A DNA stretch of 64,000 nucleotides from Kribbella rubisoli (GTDB taxonomy: Bacteria; Actinomycetota; Actinomycetes; Propionibacteriales; Kribbellaceae). Below the pieces are notes generated by a model. That model was not told where the DNA came from. It searched no databases and saw nothing but the letters and a program-made list of their open reading frames with translations. The position numbers were made by a program, and so were the translations under genes. Numbering within the stretch: position 1 is the stretch's first letter; the number at the start of each line of letters is the position of its first letter. The stretch covers positions 992,001 through 1,056,000 of the forward strand of contig NZ_SHKR01000012.1 of the NCBI RefSeq assembly GCF_004217145.1, in the 5' to 3' direction. Below are positions 44,168 to 53,062 of the stretch, piece after piece.

Positions 44168-46900
44168 CTATTGCTGCGGGTCGTGTCGGTGGGTATCGAG
44201 GTGATAGGTCCGTTGCGCCTCGTCCACGACGGACGAGTCGAGCTCACCGCTGCCGGCGAGCTGCTGCAGGGCTCGTACGACGATGGATTGTGCGTCGACT
44301 CCGAAGTGACGGCGCAGTGCGGAGCGGGTGTCGGAGTGGCCGAAGCCGTCCGTTCCCAGCGAGGCCCAGATGCCGGGGACCCATGGGGCGATCTGGTCGG
44401 GTACGGCGCGCATCCAGTCCGACACGGCGATCACCGGACCGGACGACTTGCTCAGGCGCCTGGTGACGTAGGGGATCCGGGGAGGTTGGTCGGGGTGTGC
44501 CAGGTTCCAGTCGTCGGTGGCGAGCGCGTCGCGTCGTAGCTGCGTCCAGGACGTCACCGACCATACGTCGGCGAGGATTCCCCAGTCGGTGTGCAGGAGG
44601 CGCTGCGCTTCCAGGGCCCAGGGCATGGCGATGCCGGCCGCAAGGATCTGTACCGTCGGTCCTTCGCGGGCGGGCGCGGGGGAGTAACGGTGCATTCCGG
44701 CGAGGATGCCGGGGATGTCGACGTCCGGCGGCTCGGGCGGCTGTGGGGTCGGCTCGTTGTAGAGCGTGAGGTAGTAGAACACGTTCTGGTCTTCGCCGGC
44801 TCGCGGTTCCCCGTACATCCGGCGGAGGGCGTCGGCGGTGATGTGGGCCAGCTCGAACGAGTAGGCGGCGTCGTACGCGATGCATGCGGGATTGGTAGAT
44901 GCCAGCAGCAACGAATGACCGTCCTGGTGCTGCAGACCCTCGCCGTTCAATGTGGTCCGGCCGGCAGTGGCACCGAGCAGGAATCCTCTGGTCATCTGGT
45001 CCGCAGCCGCCCACAGTTGATCGCCGGTGCGCTGGAACCCGAACATCGAGTAGAAGATGTAGAGCGGGATCATCGGCTCGCCGTGCGTCGCGTACGACGT
45101 GCCGGCCGCGGTCCAGGATGCGGCAGAGCCGGCCTCGGTGATGCCCTCGTGCAGGAGTACTCCGTGGATGTCCTCTTGGTAGCTCAACATCTGGTCGCGG
45201 TCCACGGACAGGTAGTTCTGCCCGTGCGGCGAGTAGATCTTCTTGGACGGGAACAGCGAATCCAGGCCGAAGGTACGGGCCTCGTCGGGGATGATCGGAA
45301 CGAACCGATGTCCGATCTCCGGGTCTTTCATCAGTTCCTTGAGCAGCCGGACGAACGCCATCGTGGTAGCGATCTCCTGCCGGCCCGAGCCACGCCTGGC
45401 GATCCTGTAGGCCGCCGCGGGCGGTAGCTCGAGCGGGCGGCAGTCGACCCTGCGGTCGGGCAGGTAACCACCCAGTGCGCGGCGCCGATCCTGGAGATAC
45501 TCCAGTTCGGGGGAGCCCTCGGAGGGCCGGAAGTACGGCGGTTTCACCGCGTCAAGGGACGCGTCCGGGATCTCCAGGAACAACCGGTCCCGGAAGGCTC
45601 TGAGATCGTCGAGGGTCAGCTTCTTCATCTGGTGGGTCGAGTTGCGGCCCTCGAAGCGGGAGCCCAGGGTCCATCCTTTGATGGTCTTGGCCAGGATCAC
45701 GGTCGGTTGACCAGTGTGTTCGGTCGCGGACCGGTAGGCGGCGTACAGCTTGCGATAGTCGTGTCCACCGCGTTTGAGATTCCAGATCTCGTTGTCGGAC
45801 AGGTGCTCGACCATGGCGACGGTGCGAGGGTCGCGGCCGAAGAACTGCTCGCGGACGAACGCGCCGGATTCGGCCTTGTAGGTCTGGAAGTCACCGTCAG
45901 GCGTCGTGTTCATCAGGTTGAGCAGCGCACCGTCGGTATCTGCCGCCAGCAGCGAGTCCCATTCGCGGCCCCAGATCACCTTGATGACGTTCCAGCCTGC
46001 GCCGCTGAAGTACGACTCCAGCTCTTGGATGATCTTGCCGTTACCGCGCACCGGGCCGTCGAGACGCTGCAGGTTGCAGTTGACGACGAAGGTCAGGTTG
46101 TCGAGTTCTTCGCGGGCGGCGACACCGATCGCGCCGAGGGACTCGGGCTCGTCCATCTCGCCATCACCGAGGAAGGCCCACACCCGCTGCCGGCTGGTGT
46201 CTTTGAGACCACGGTTGTGCAGGTAGCGGTTGAATCGGGCCTGGTAGATCGCGTTGATCGGGCCGAGCCCCATGGAGACCGTGGGGAACTCCCAGAACTT
46301 CGGCATCAGCCGCGGGTGTGGGTACGACGGCAACCCGCCGCCCGCGCCGGAGTGAGAGAACTCCTGCCTGAAGCCATCGAGTTGGTCGCTGGTCAGTCGG
46401 CCTTCAAGGAACGCCCGTGCGTAGATGCCTGGCGAGGCGTGTCCTTGGAAATAGATCTGGTCGCCGCCGCCAGCTGCATCGTGGCCGCGGAAGAAGTGGT
46501 TGAAGCCGACCTCGAACAGTGCTGCGGCCGAGGCGTAGGTCGAGATGTGCCCGCCCACGCCGACACCGGGTCGCTGGGCCCGGTGCACCATAACCGCGGC
46601 GTTCCAGCGGTTGTAGGCCCGGATCCGCTGTTCGAGGTGCTCGTCGCCGGGGAAATCTGGCTCGGCATCGGGTGCGATCGTGTTGAGATAGTCGGTGCTG
46701 CGCAGATTGGCGACACCGACGCGCCGGTCGCGCGCCCGCTGCAGGATGCTGAGCAGCAGGTACCGCGCCCGGTTCTGACCGGCATGGTCGACTACCTGAT
46801 CCAGAGATTCCAGCCATTCCTGGGTCTCTGACGGATCGAGGTCGAGTAGCTGACTGTGCAATCCCAGGCTCTCTGGCAATCCCTGCGGGGTCGGGGTCAT
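44168..46900 (-). CDS. aceE: Pyruvate dehydrogenase E1 component, homodimeric
   Basis: A 910-residue homodimeric E1 that decarboxylates pyruvate and passes the acetyl group to lipoyl E2. The thiamine diphosphate motif is FLGDGEMDEPESLGAIG ending in FVVNCN (about 235-280). GHISTYASAAALFEVGFNHF and FQGHASPGIYARAF are family blocks. Its start overlaps the stop of the universal stress gene upstream (ATGA). No E2/E3 genes are nearby, so this is probably a stress-induced extra E1. Confidence 0.95.
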   Translation of the reverse strand: MTPTPQGLPESLGLHSQLLDLDPSETQEWLESLDQVVDHAGQNRARYLLLSILQRARDRRVGVANLRSTDYLNTIAPDAEPDFPGDEHLEQRIRAYNRWNAAVMVHRAQRPGVGVGGHISTYASAAALFEVGFNHFFRGHDAAGGGDQIYFQGHASPGIYARAFLEGRLTSDQLDGFRQEFSHSGAGGGLPSYPHPRLMPKFWEFPTVSMGLGPINAIYQARFNRYLHNRGLKDTSRQRVWAFLGDGEMDEPESLGAIGVAAREELDNLTFVVNCNLQRLDGPVRGNGKIIQELESYFSGAGWNVIKVIWGREWDSLLAADTDGALLNLMNTTPDGDFQTYKAESGAFVREQFFGRDPRTVAMVEHLSDNEIWNLKRGGHDYRKLYAAYRSATEHTGQPTVILAKTIKGWTLGSRFEGRNSTHQMKKLTLDDLRAFRDRLFLEIPDASLDAVKPPYFRPSEGSPELEYLQDRRRALGGYLPDRRVDCRPLELPPAAAYRIARRGSGRQEIATTMAFVRLLKELMKDPEIGHRFVPIIPDEARTFGLDSLFPSKKIYSPHGQNYLSVDRDQMLSYQEDIHGVLLHEGITEAGSAASWTAAGTSYATHGEPMIPLYIFYSMFGFQRTGDQLWAAADQMTRGFLLGATAGRTTLNGEGLQHQDGHSLLLASTNPACIAYDAAYSFELAHITADALRRMYGEPRAGEDQNVFYYLTLYNEPTPQPPEPPDVDIPGILAGMHRYSPAPAREGPTVQILAAGIAMPWALEAQRLLHTDWGILADVWSVTSWTQLRRDALATDDWNLAHPDQPPRIPYVTRRLSKSSGPVIAVSDWMRAVPDQIAPWVPGIWASLGTDGFGHSDTRSALRRHFGVDAQSIVVRALQQLAGSGELDSSVVDEAQRTYHLDTHRHDPQQ

Positions 46901-47889
46901 GACAGCTCCTTCAGGTCCGAGAGCTCGTCCGGTCTGATCGCAGGACGGCGCGGCCCTGCCGGTAGGCGTTGTACGGACGGAGTCTGGTGCGGGCGAACGA
47001 CAGCGACAGGGCAGGCAACGTGCTGCAGCACGGCCTGACTGACCGATCCCAGCAACATGCCCGCAAATCCCCCGCGACCGTGCGACCCGACGACGACCAG
47101 TTCCGCGCCGACCGACTCCTCGATCAGTGCCTGCGCCGGATGGTCGCGTACGAGCTTCATGCGTACGTCGCTGCCCGGAAGGAGCATGCGCTCGCTCTCA
47201 ATCGCAGCGGCGAACAGTTGCCGGTCGATCTGGTCGACGATGTCGGCCGGAACGTGGAGCAAGTGGTGCGATCGGGTCGGCATCGCCGCGTGCACAGCGG
47301 TGATTCCGACGCGGCGGCGATCAGCCTGCTGGAAAGCGAACCGGATCGCCGCGGCCGAGACCTCCGACCCGTCCACTCCAACGATGATCCGCCCGGCGGG
47401 TGAGGTGGGGAACGCTGAACCGTCTTCGTGAGGATGAACGACGACCACCGCACATGGCGCATGTGCGGCCACGGAAGCACTCACAGATCCCACCAGCAGA
47501 CCACGGAAGCCACCGACGCCCCGGCTGCCCAGGACCACCAGGTCGGCATCCCGCGCCTCGTTCAGGAGGGTCATCGCCGCCGGCCCGACGAACATGTTCC
47601 CGGTGATCTTGATGTCAGGGGCCACTTCGCGCGCCCGTGCCTCCGCGTCCCTGAGGATCCATTCGGCAGCCGATTGCAGGCCGAGGCTCGGGTCGGCGAC
47701 GAAGCTCATGTCGAAGGGGTTGCCGGTCATCGGCCAGCTGAAGGCGTGCACGATGCGCAGGGGACAGCGTCTCGACGCTGCTTCTGCAGCAGCCCAGGCC
47801 AGCGCACCCTCCGCGGATACCGAGCCGTCCACGCCGACGAGAACGGCCCGCCGACGCCGATCTCTCACAGCGGCCGTCTTCGTTGCCAT
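46897..47889 (-). CDS. Tandem-domain universal stress protein
   Basis: A 330-residue protein with two Usp domains. Each has the ATP-binding G-x2-G-x9-G(S/T) loop: LGSRGVGGFRGLLVGSVS and VGSHGRGGFAGMLLGSVS, and a leading VGVDGS. Two-domain proteins of this kind are hallmark members of actinobacterial dormancy regulons. It heads an operon with aceE. The island dyad at 47992-48008 is about 100 bases upstream. Confidence 0.92.
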   Translation of the reverse strand: MATKTAAVRDRRRRAVLVGVDGSVSAEGALAWAAAEAASRRCPLRIVHAFSWPMTGNPFDMSFVADPSLGLQSAAEWILRDAEARAREVAPDIKITGNMFVGPAAMTLLNEARDADLVVLGSRGVGGFRGLLVGSVSASVAAHAPCAVVVVHPHEDGSAFPTSPAGRIIVGVDGSEVSAAAIRFAFQQADRRRVGITAVHAAMPTRSHHLLHVPADIVDQIDRQLFAAAIESERMLLPGSDVRMKLVRDHPAQALIEESVGAELVVVGSHGRGGFAGMLLGSVSQAVLQHVACPVAVVRPHQTPSVQRLPAGPRRPAIRPDELSDLKELS

Positions 47890-47991
47890 ATCGCCTCTCC
47901 GCTTCAGCTCTGGGGTCCCTGTGACGCCGACTGTGCCCTTGCGGCGGCGAGGCGGGTAGTGCGGTCATCGGCGAACCTTTGACCGCGCTTA

Positions 47992-48008
47992 TGGCCGACG
48001 TCCGGCAA
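47992..48008. promoter_or_regulatory. Island operator, site 4
   Basis: TGGCCGACGTCCGGCAA (one mismatch) lies between the divergent universal stress/aceE operon and the PucR-type regulator gene, so it could serve both. Confidence 0.6.
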
Positions 48009-48066
48009 CGATGCTCTACTGGGACATGGCCCAGGACCTGTGTTCATCGAGCGTCGGGGGAGTGGC

Positions 48067-49308
48067 ATGAGCGAGTCCGGGGGGCTGCAGTGGCCGGGTT
48101 CCACCACCGCCAACAGCGCGGATGAAGCCTGGTTGACGGCGATCGCGCAGGCGGCCGCAGGCGACTCCGAAGCACCGCTGGAGCTCCTGGTCGAATACCT
48201 CACCCTGCTCGCCGACGCTGCCATCTCCGGCAGACGGCCACGTGAACATGAGCTGGCGATCGTCCGTGAACTTGGGCGTCGTGCAGCCGAACAGGGAATC
48301 CCCGCCGGACGGGTCGCCGACCTGTACCTGTCCGCAGCGTGGCGGATGTGGCGGGACCTGCCTGATGTCGTGCCGTACCGTGACCGCGACACCGTCCGTG
48401 CGTCGGCGCAGGCGGTGCTCCGCGCGGTCGGCGAGGCGATCGCGGTCCTGGTGGACAGCTACCAGGTAGCGACACAGCAGCTGGTCAGGCAGGAAGAGTC
48501 GCTACGCCGCGAGTTGGTCGACGATTTGCTCCGTGGCGACCCTGACGTGGCCCGAATCGTGGAGCGCGCCGAACCTTTCGGTATCGACCTCGGCCGGCCA
48601 CACCAGGTGGTCCTTGCGCGGCCCGCCGACCGTCTCACCGAGGGCGATACGAGCGCAAGCATGCTGGAGCTCTTCATCCTCGACCGGTTCGGAGACCGCG
48701 AAGTACTCGTGGCGACCAAAGAAGGAATGCTGGTGGTGCTGATCCCGGCGACGGCCCCCAGCACGGCACCACGCACAATCGTCCAGGAGGTCGGAACCCT
48801 GATCCACGACGCGCTGATCCGGCACCGCTCGGGTCGCGAATGGCGCGTCGCAACGGGCCGGCCGTACCCCGGCTCGTACGGCATTGCGCGCTCCTACGAG
48901 GAGGCACGAGAGGCTCTGGCGCTCGCCGACAGGTTGCGGCTCGACGCCCCGGTCGTCAATGCACGAGACATGCTCGTGTACCGAGTTCTGGTTCGCGATC
49001 AGGCCGCGATCGTCGACCTCATCCAGGCCGTCCTCACACCATTGACCCAGGCGCGCGGTGGCCCTGAGCCGTTGCTGCAGACGCTCGAGGCGTACTTCGC
49101 GACCGGCGAAGTTGCGACCGACGCGGCACGCCGCCTGAACGTCTCGGTGCGCACCGTCACCTACCGGCTGGCCAAGGTGAAGGAGCTGACCGGCCACGAT
49201 CCGGGCAATCCTGACCAGAGATTCATCCTGCACATCGCCGTCCTTGGCGCTCAACTTCTCGATTGGCCCGCACATGACTTCCATCACGGTGCGGACACCC
49301 AGTCCTAG
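48067..49308 (+). CDS. PucR/CdaR-type transcriptional regulator
   Basis: A 413-residue protein. The central GGDEF-like/PucR region is followed by the C-terminal PucR helix-turn-helix: LLQTLEAYFATGEVATDAAR then LNVSVRTVTYRLAKVKELTG. The N-terminal part is an RsbRD-like helical domain. ATG 48067 follows GGGGGAG; GTG 48040 would add nine residues. It may regulate the adjoining metabolic genes. Confidence 0.88.
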   Translation: MSESGGLQWPGSTTANSADEAWLTAIAQAAAGDSEAPLELLVEYLTLLADAAISGRRPREHELAIVRELGRRAAEQGIPAGRVADLYLSAAWRMWRDLPDVVPYRDRDTVRASAQAVLRAVGEAIAVLVDSYQVATQQLVRQEESLRRELVDDLLRGDPDVARIVERAEPFGIDLGRPHQVVLARPADRLTEGDTSASMLELFILDRFGDREVLVATKEGMLVVLIPATAPSTAPRTIVQEVGTLIHDALIRHRSGREWRVATGRPYPGSYGIARSYEEAREALALADRLRLDAPVVNARDMLVYRVLVRDQAAIVDLIQAVLTPLTQARGGPEPLLQTLEAYFATGEVATDAARRLNVSVRTVTYRLAKVKELTGHDPGNPDQRFILHIAVLGAQLLDWPAHDFHHGADTQS

Positions 49309-49345
49309 CCACCCGAGCACGGTGCCCTGGCGAGAGATCTGATCA

Positions 49346-49362
49346 TTGCCGGACTCCGGCGA
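49346..49362. promoter_or_regulatory. Island operator, site 5
   Basis: TTGCCGGACTCCGGCGA (one mismatch) is 105 bases before the small coupled frame at 49451 and 139 bases before the membrane protein at 49501. Confidence 0.65.
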
Positions 49363-49450
49363 TCAGGGCCGCCTCAGTTCGCCGGTCAGCGCCGTACCGT
49401 TCGTGCGCCCGCGGAGGCAGAGTTGTGGCTGTACGAACGAGGAGGTTGTC

Positions 49451-49504
49451 ATGAACCGATTAGTCGTCGTCCGCCCCGCTGCATCGACGCGGAAGACACC
49501 ATGA
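49451..49504 (+). CDS. 17-codon upstream frame with a TTA codon, coupled to the next gene
   Basis: Behind a strong GAGGAGG, ATG 49451 starts MNRLVVVRPAASTRKTP and stops with TGA inside the ATG of the following gene (ATGA). The fourth codon is TTA, rare in such GC-rich genomes and in Streptomyces read by the developmentally controlled bldA tRNA. It may be a leader peptide or translational coupler. Confidence 0.55.
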   Translation: MNRLVVVRPAASTRKTP

Positions 49505-50253
49505 AGGCCTACCGGATCTGCTGGCTGGTCCTGTGCGGTGTGCTGGGTGTTGTGGGGACGGCCATGGCATTCACCTGGTCGCTCTCGAACGTCATCATGC
49601 TGGTCGTCCTCGCGGGCATCACGGGTGCAGTGGTGGCCTTGGTCGCGCTGGCGAATCCGGACGGACCGGCCCGGGACTCGTGGGAGCGACGGTGGATCGT
49701 TGCCCGCACCACGGCGCTCACGGCGGTCGCCACGGTCTCGTTCATCGGCCTCGGCACCTTGCTCGGCGCGCCGACGGCGGTGCTACTGCTGGCAGTCGCC
49801 GTGGGCGGTTCGCCCTTCGTGATCCGCTACTGCGTGCGGTGGCTCAGAGACCGCGGCCACCTCACAGTCCCGGCTCCCAAACCAGCCCGACCGAACCGTG
49901 ATACCGGCTCGGCACCGCTGGCAACGGCGACGATCATCAGACCCGAACCAGATCTCGACACCAAGCCTCCGGTCGCGCCCGCCGTACTGAGCGACGAAGA
50001 GCTCTGCACGGCCTGGCGGGCCAGCTTCTCGGCTCTGCAGAAGGCCGGCTCGCCCACTCAACGGATGCGGATCGTCGACGAGCGCCGGGCATATCTCGAC
50101 GAGATCGAACTCCGAAGCGTGCACGGCATGGCGGCGTGGCTGGCGTCAGGGCCGAGGGCCGCTGGAGACCCGAGCAGATTCGTCCTGGGAGACGGCGCTG
50201 CAAGTCGCGCCCGCATTGATTGGGACGACCTGCTCCACGACATGGAGCAGTGA
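49501..50253 (+). CDS. Membrane protein of unknown function, paralogue A
   Basis: A 250-residue protein with four N-terminal membrane helices and a soluble C-terminal domain containing LSDEELCTAWRASFSALQKA and IDWDDLL. A closely related copy is at 51602. No family is recognised. It lies downstream of the 17-codon frame and island operator 5, and is followed by transaldolase. Confidence 0.75.
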   Translation: MKAYRICWLVLCGVLGVVGTAMAFTWSLSNVIMLVVLAGITGAVVALVALANPDGPARDSWERRWIVARTTALTAVATVSFIGLGTLLGAPTAVLLLAVAVGGSPFVIRYCVRWLRDRGHLTVPAPKPARPNRDTGSAPLATATIIRPEPDLDTKPPVAPAVLSDEELCTAWRASFSALQKAGSPTQRMRIVDERRAYLDEIELRSVHGMAAWLASGPRAAGDPSRFVLGDGAASRARIDWDDLLHDMEQ

Positions 50254-50293
50254 CAACCACGACTCCGGCGGATACCGGGGAACCGAGAGCGCG

Positions 50294-51442
50294 ATGACCA
50301 AACTGGAACATCTCTATGCCTACTTCGGGCAGAGCCCCTGGCTCGACAATCTCACCCGGGCCTACCTGCGTGACGGAACTCTGACGCGATTGGTCGGCAA
50401 CGGGATCCGCGGCGTCACAGCGAATCCGACGATCTTCGCCAGGAGCATCCTTGGATCCGACGACTACGACGAGCAGTTCTCGGCGCTGATGTCGGTCGGC
50501 ACATCGGTGGACAAGGCGTACTGGGAGTTGCTCATGTCCGACGTCGGCCAGGCGCTCACCGTACTGCGCCCGGTCTTCGACGCCGGAGACTGCGTTGACG
50601 GGTTCGTGTCGGTGGAAGTGTCTCCGGAGTTGGCTCACGACGCGGCCGGCACGATCGACGCAGCGCGATGGTTGCGGCGTCGTCTCGCCCAACCCAATCT
50701 GCTGGTGAAGATCCCGGCGACGGCCGAAGGTGTGACCGCCGTCGAAACGCTGACCGGCGAAGGGAGCAGTGTCAACGTGACGCTGCTGTTCTCCCTGTCC
50801 CGCTACGCCGAGATCATCGAGGCGTACCTGTCCGGCCTGGAGAAGTTCACTGCGAACGGCGGTGATCCCTCGACTGTCAGCAGCGTCGCATCCTTCTTCG
50901 TGAGCCGGGTTGATACCGAGGTCGACCATCGACTCGAGGCGCTCGGCACCGACGAGGCGCTGGCCCTGCGCGGTCAGGCCGCCGTCGCTCAGGCCAAGCT
51001 GGCCTACCGGTCGTTCACCGAACAGTTCTCGAGCCGACGCTGGCACCACCTCGCCGACCTGGGAGCTGATATCCAGCGTCCGCTGTGGGCCTCGACGTCC
51101 ACCAAGAATCCCGGCGACCGCGACACCCGCTATGTCGAGGAGCTCATCGGCCCCGACACTGTCACGACTTTGCCCGAGGCAACCATTGCCGCCTTCGAGG
51201 ACCACGGCAGAACGGCGCGCACCGTCGACCACGGTCTATCGCAGGCAGCCGAAATCATGGAACGCCTGGCCGTGGTCGGTATCGACATGACGGCCGTGGG
51301 ACGAACCCTCGAAGAGAACGGCATCGCCAGCTTCGAAAAGGCTTACCAGGACGTTCTCGCGAAACTCACGGAGATGAAGGCTGCCCAGCGTCGAACTGCC
51401 CAGCGTCGAACTGCTCCGCGCCGACGTCGAGCCGACAGATAG
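50294..51442 (+). CDS. tal: Transaldolase
   Basis: A 382-residue transaldolase transferring a dihydroxyacetone unit between sugar phosphates in the pentose phosphate pathway. GVTANPTIFARSI and the Schiff-base Lys in NLLVKIPATAEG are present, and PLWASTSTKNP is the family block. The C-terminus has an unusual basic repeat (RRTAQRRTAPRRRR) made by a short tandem DNA duplication at about 51383-51412. It follows paralogue A by 40 bases. Confidence 0.94.
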   Translation: MTKLEHLYAYFGQSPWLDNLTRAYLRDGTLTRLVGNGIRGVTANPTIFARSILGSDDYDEQFSALMSVGTSVDKAYWELLMSDVGQALTVLRPVFDAGDCVDGFVSVEVSPELAHDAAGTIDAARWLRRRLAQPNLLVKIPATAEGVTAVETLTGEGSSVNVTLLFSLSRYAEIIEAYLSGLEKFTANGGDPSTVSSVASFFVSRVDTEVDHRLEALGTDEALALRGQAAVAQAKLAYRSFTEQFSSRRWHHLADLGADIQRPLWASTSTKNPGDRDTRYVEELIGPDTVTTLPEATIAAFEDHGRTARTVDHGLSQAAEIMERLAVVGIDMTAVGRTLEENGIASFEKAYQDVLAKLTEMKAAQRRTAQRRTAPRRRRADR

Positions 51443-51478
51443 GTGGGCCGGTCGCGGTCGTCCGCATCGGGCGCGCTG

Positions 51479-51495
51479 TTGCCGGACGCCGGAAG
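51479..51495. promoter_or_regulatory. Island operator, site 6
   Basis: TTGCCGGACGCCGGAAG has a perfect left arm and a partly matching right arm. It is 107 bases before paralogue B, the same distance as for several other sites. Confidence 0.5.
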
Positions 51496-51601
51496 CAGGG
51501 CATCGGAAGGTTCGCCGATCGCGGCCCTACTCGTCATCGCCGCAGCGCGGCAAGGTTGGACGTGACCAACGGTATGACGGAGTACTGCTAGGAGGTGCGT
51601 C

Positions 51602-52366
51602 GTGCAACCTGTGGGGAGGGTGTATCGCGTCGTCTGGCTGCTGTTGTGCGGGCTGCTCGGTGCGGTAGGCGCGATGGCTGCGTTCACGTTGTCGCTCGGT
51701 GCGGTGATCGCGGCGCTGGTGATGGCGGCCGTCGCCGGCGGTTTTCTCAGCTGGCTCGTCCTGACGCCCGAAGGTGACAACCCACGACTCCCGCGCTGCC
51801 AGCGACGAGCGGTGGCAGCGAGTTCGGCTCTCAGCGGCGGTGGCTGCGTGGCATTGATCGGCTTGGGGACCCTTCTGGGCGCCCCGACAGCGGTGGTTCT
51901 CGTGACCTTTGCGGTCGGCGGATCGCCTCGAGTCATCCGGTTCGGCGTCCGCTGGCTCAGGCAACACGATTACCTGCAAATACCGCACGGCCAGGGTGTT
52001 GCCGCAGACCGCACCGGAACCTTGTCGGAGTCTGTCCTGGAGCCGGGCGCAAACGCCGAAGCGGAGCCACCAGCACCTGTCCGGACCGACGCTTCCCAGC
52101 TGAGCGACCACGATTTGTGCCTGGCATGGCGGGCCAGTTTCTCTGCGCTGCAACGGTCCACCTCACTGGCGCAGCGCTTGCGGATCGTCGCACAGCGACA
52201 GGCCTGCCTCGACGAGCTCGAGCGCCGAAATCGTCGCGGCATCGCGGTCTGGCTGGCCTCCGGCGCGAGAGCCGCGGGAGACCCCCGCCCGTTCGTTCTC
52301 GGCGACAGCGGCGCGGGCCGTTCTCCGATCGATTGGGACAGGCTGATCCACGGGACAGGCAAATGA
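51602..52366 (+). CDS. Membrane protein of unknown function, paralogue B
   Basis: A 254-residue protein similar along its length to the 49501 product: GLGTLLGAPTAVVLVTFAVG, LSDHDLCLAWRASFSALQRS, RAAGDPRPFVLGD. It has N-terminal membrane helices and a soluble end. GTG 51602 follows GGAGG. Convergent with the TetR gene. Confidence 0.75.
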   Translation: MQPVGRVYRVVWLLLCGLLGAVGAMAAFTLSLGAVIAALVMAAVAGGFLSWLVLTPEGDNPRLPRCQRRAVAASSALSGGGCVALIGLGTLLGAPTAVVLVTFAVGGSPRVIRFGVRWLRQHDYLQIPHGQGVAADRTGTLSESVLEPGANAEAEPPAPVRTDASQLSDHDLCLAWRASFSALQRSTSLAQRLRIVAQRQACLDELERRNRRGIAVWLASGARAAGDPRPFVLGDSGAGRSPIDWDRLIHGTGK

Positions 52367-52379
52367 GCCGCTCGTCCCG

Positions 52380-52967
52380 TCAGCTGCGCGACAGGTGCGA
52401 CGTCACCGCAGGCGTCAGGAAGTCGATGGCGCGGTCGGTCCACCCTTCACGCGGACTCCCGAATCTGAGGACCTCTGCGAGGTACGCGCCGACGAGGATT
52501 CCGAGAACGGTGTCGGGATCGATGTCGGGGGAGAGCCGGCCCGATTCGATGTCGGCATTCATCAGATCGATGAGCGAACTCAGACGAGTGGCAAGTCGCG
52601 CGCGTACGGCGGTGGTGAATTCAGGATCACTGCCGGTGATGACGGCCGCCGTCGCACCCGGGCCGAGCCGATTTTGCAAGATGTCGCAGATCCGGTCGAG
52701 AACCCAGCGCAGCTTCTCTCGGACCGGGAGGTCAGGGGCCGGCGGAGCAGGTTCGACAAGCCGCTCCATGAGCGCGGTCAGGAGCTCGCGCCGGCTGCGA
52801 TAACGCCGGTAGATCGTCGTACGCGCAACGCCGGATCGATGTGCGACCGAGTCGATGTTCACCGCGGCCGGGCCTTTCTGGCGAAGCAACTCGTGAGCCG
52901 CCTCGAAGATGCGCTCATCGGTCGATTCGAGCCGGGGGCGGCCTCGTCCGTTTGTGGTGTGGGGCAT
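52380..52967 (-). CDS. TetR-family regulator
   Basis: A 195-residue repressor: helix-turn-helix IDSVAHRSGVARTTIYRRYR (about 38-57), then a helical ligand domain. It is divergent from a small membrane protein and a universal stress gene, with a 7-base-arm dyad between them (53005-53023). Confidence 0.9.
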   Translation of the reverse strand: MPHTTNGRGRPRLESTDERIFEAAHELLRQKGPAAVNIDSVAHRSGVARTTIYRRYRSRRELLTALMERLVEPAPPAPDLPVREKLRWVLDRICDILQNRLGPGATAAVITGSDPEFTTAVRARLATRLSSLIDLMNADIESGRLSPDIDPDTVLGILVGAYLAEVLRFGSPREGWTDRAIDFLTPAVTSHLSRS

Positions 52968-53004
52968 GAGTCCAGTCTGCCGGGAATAGATCTGCAGTCA
53001 ATTA

Positions 53005-53023
53005 CGCTACAGTCAGTGTAGCG
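53005..53023. promoter_or_regulatory. TetR-type operator
   Basis: CGCTACA-GTCAG-TGTAGCG is a perfect dyad of 7-base arms, 38 bases before the TetR start. It ends directly before an ATG at 53024, which favours the later GTG 53063 as the real start of the plus-strand gene. Confidence 0.75.
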
Positions 53024-53062
53024 ATGAATGTTGGAGCGACTACCCGAAGAGGAGTGGTAACC

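Noticed and set aside
42742..44247. A single 501-codon epimerase-DoxX fusion protein
   Set aside because: The open frame results from a one-base shift; the natural epimerase end and stop are visible in another frame, and the DoxX gene has its own ribosome site and operator.
43330..44466. Long plus-strand frame opposite the epimerase and aceE end
   Set aside because: Arg/Gly-rich composition with no domain; it mirrors the coding strand of real genes.
46040..46060. Further TTGCCG half-sites inside coding genes
   Set aside because: No matching second arm and inside the aceE coding sequence; not counted as island operators.
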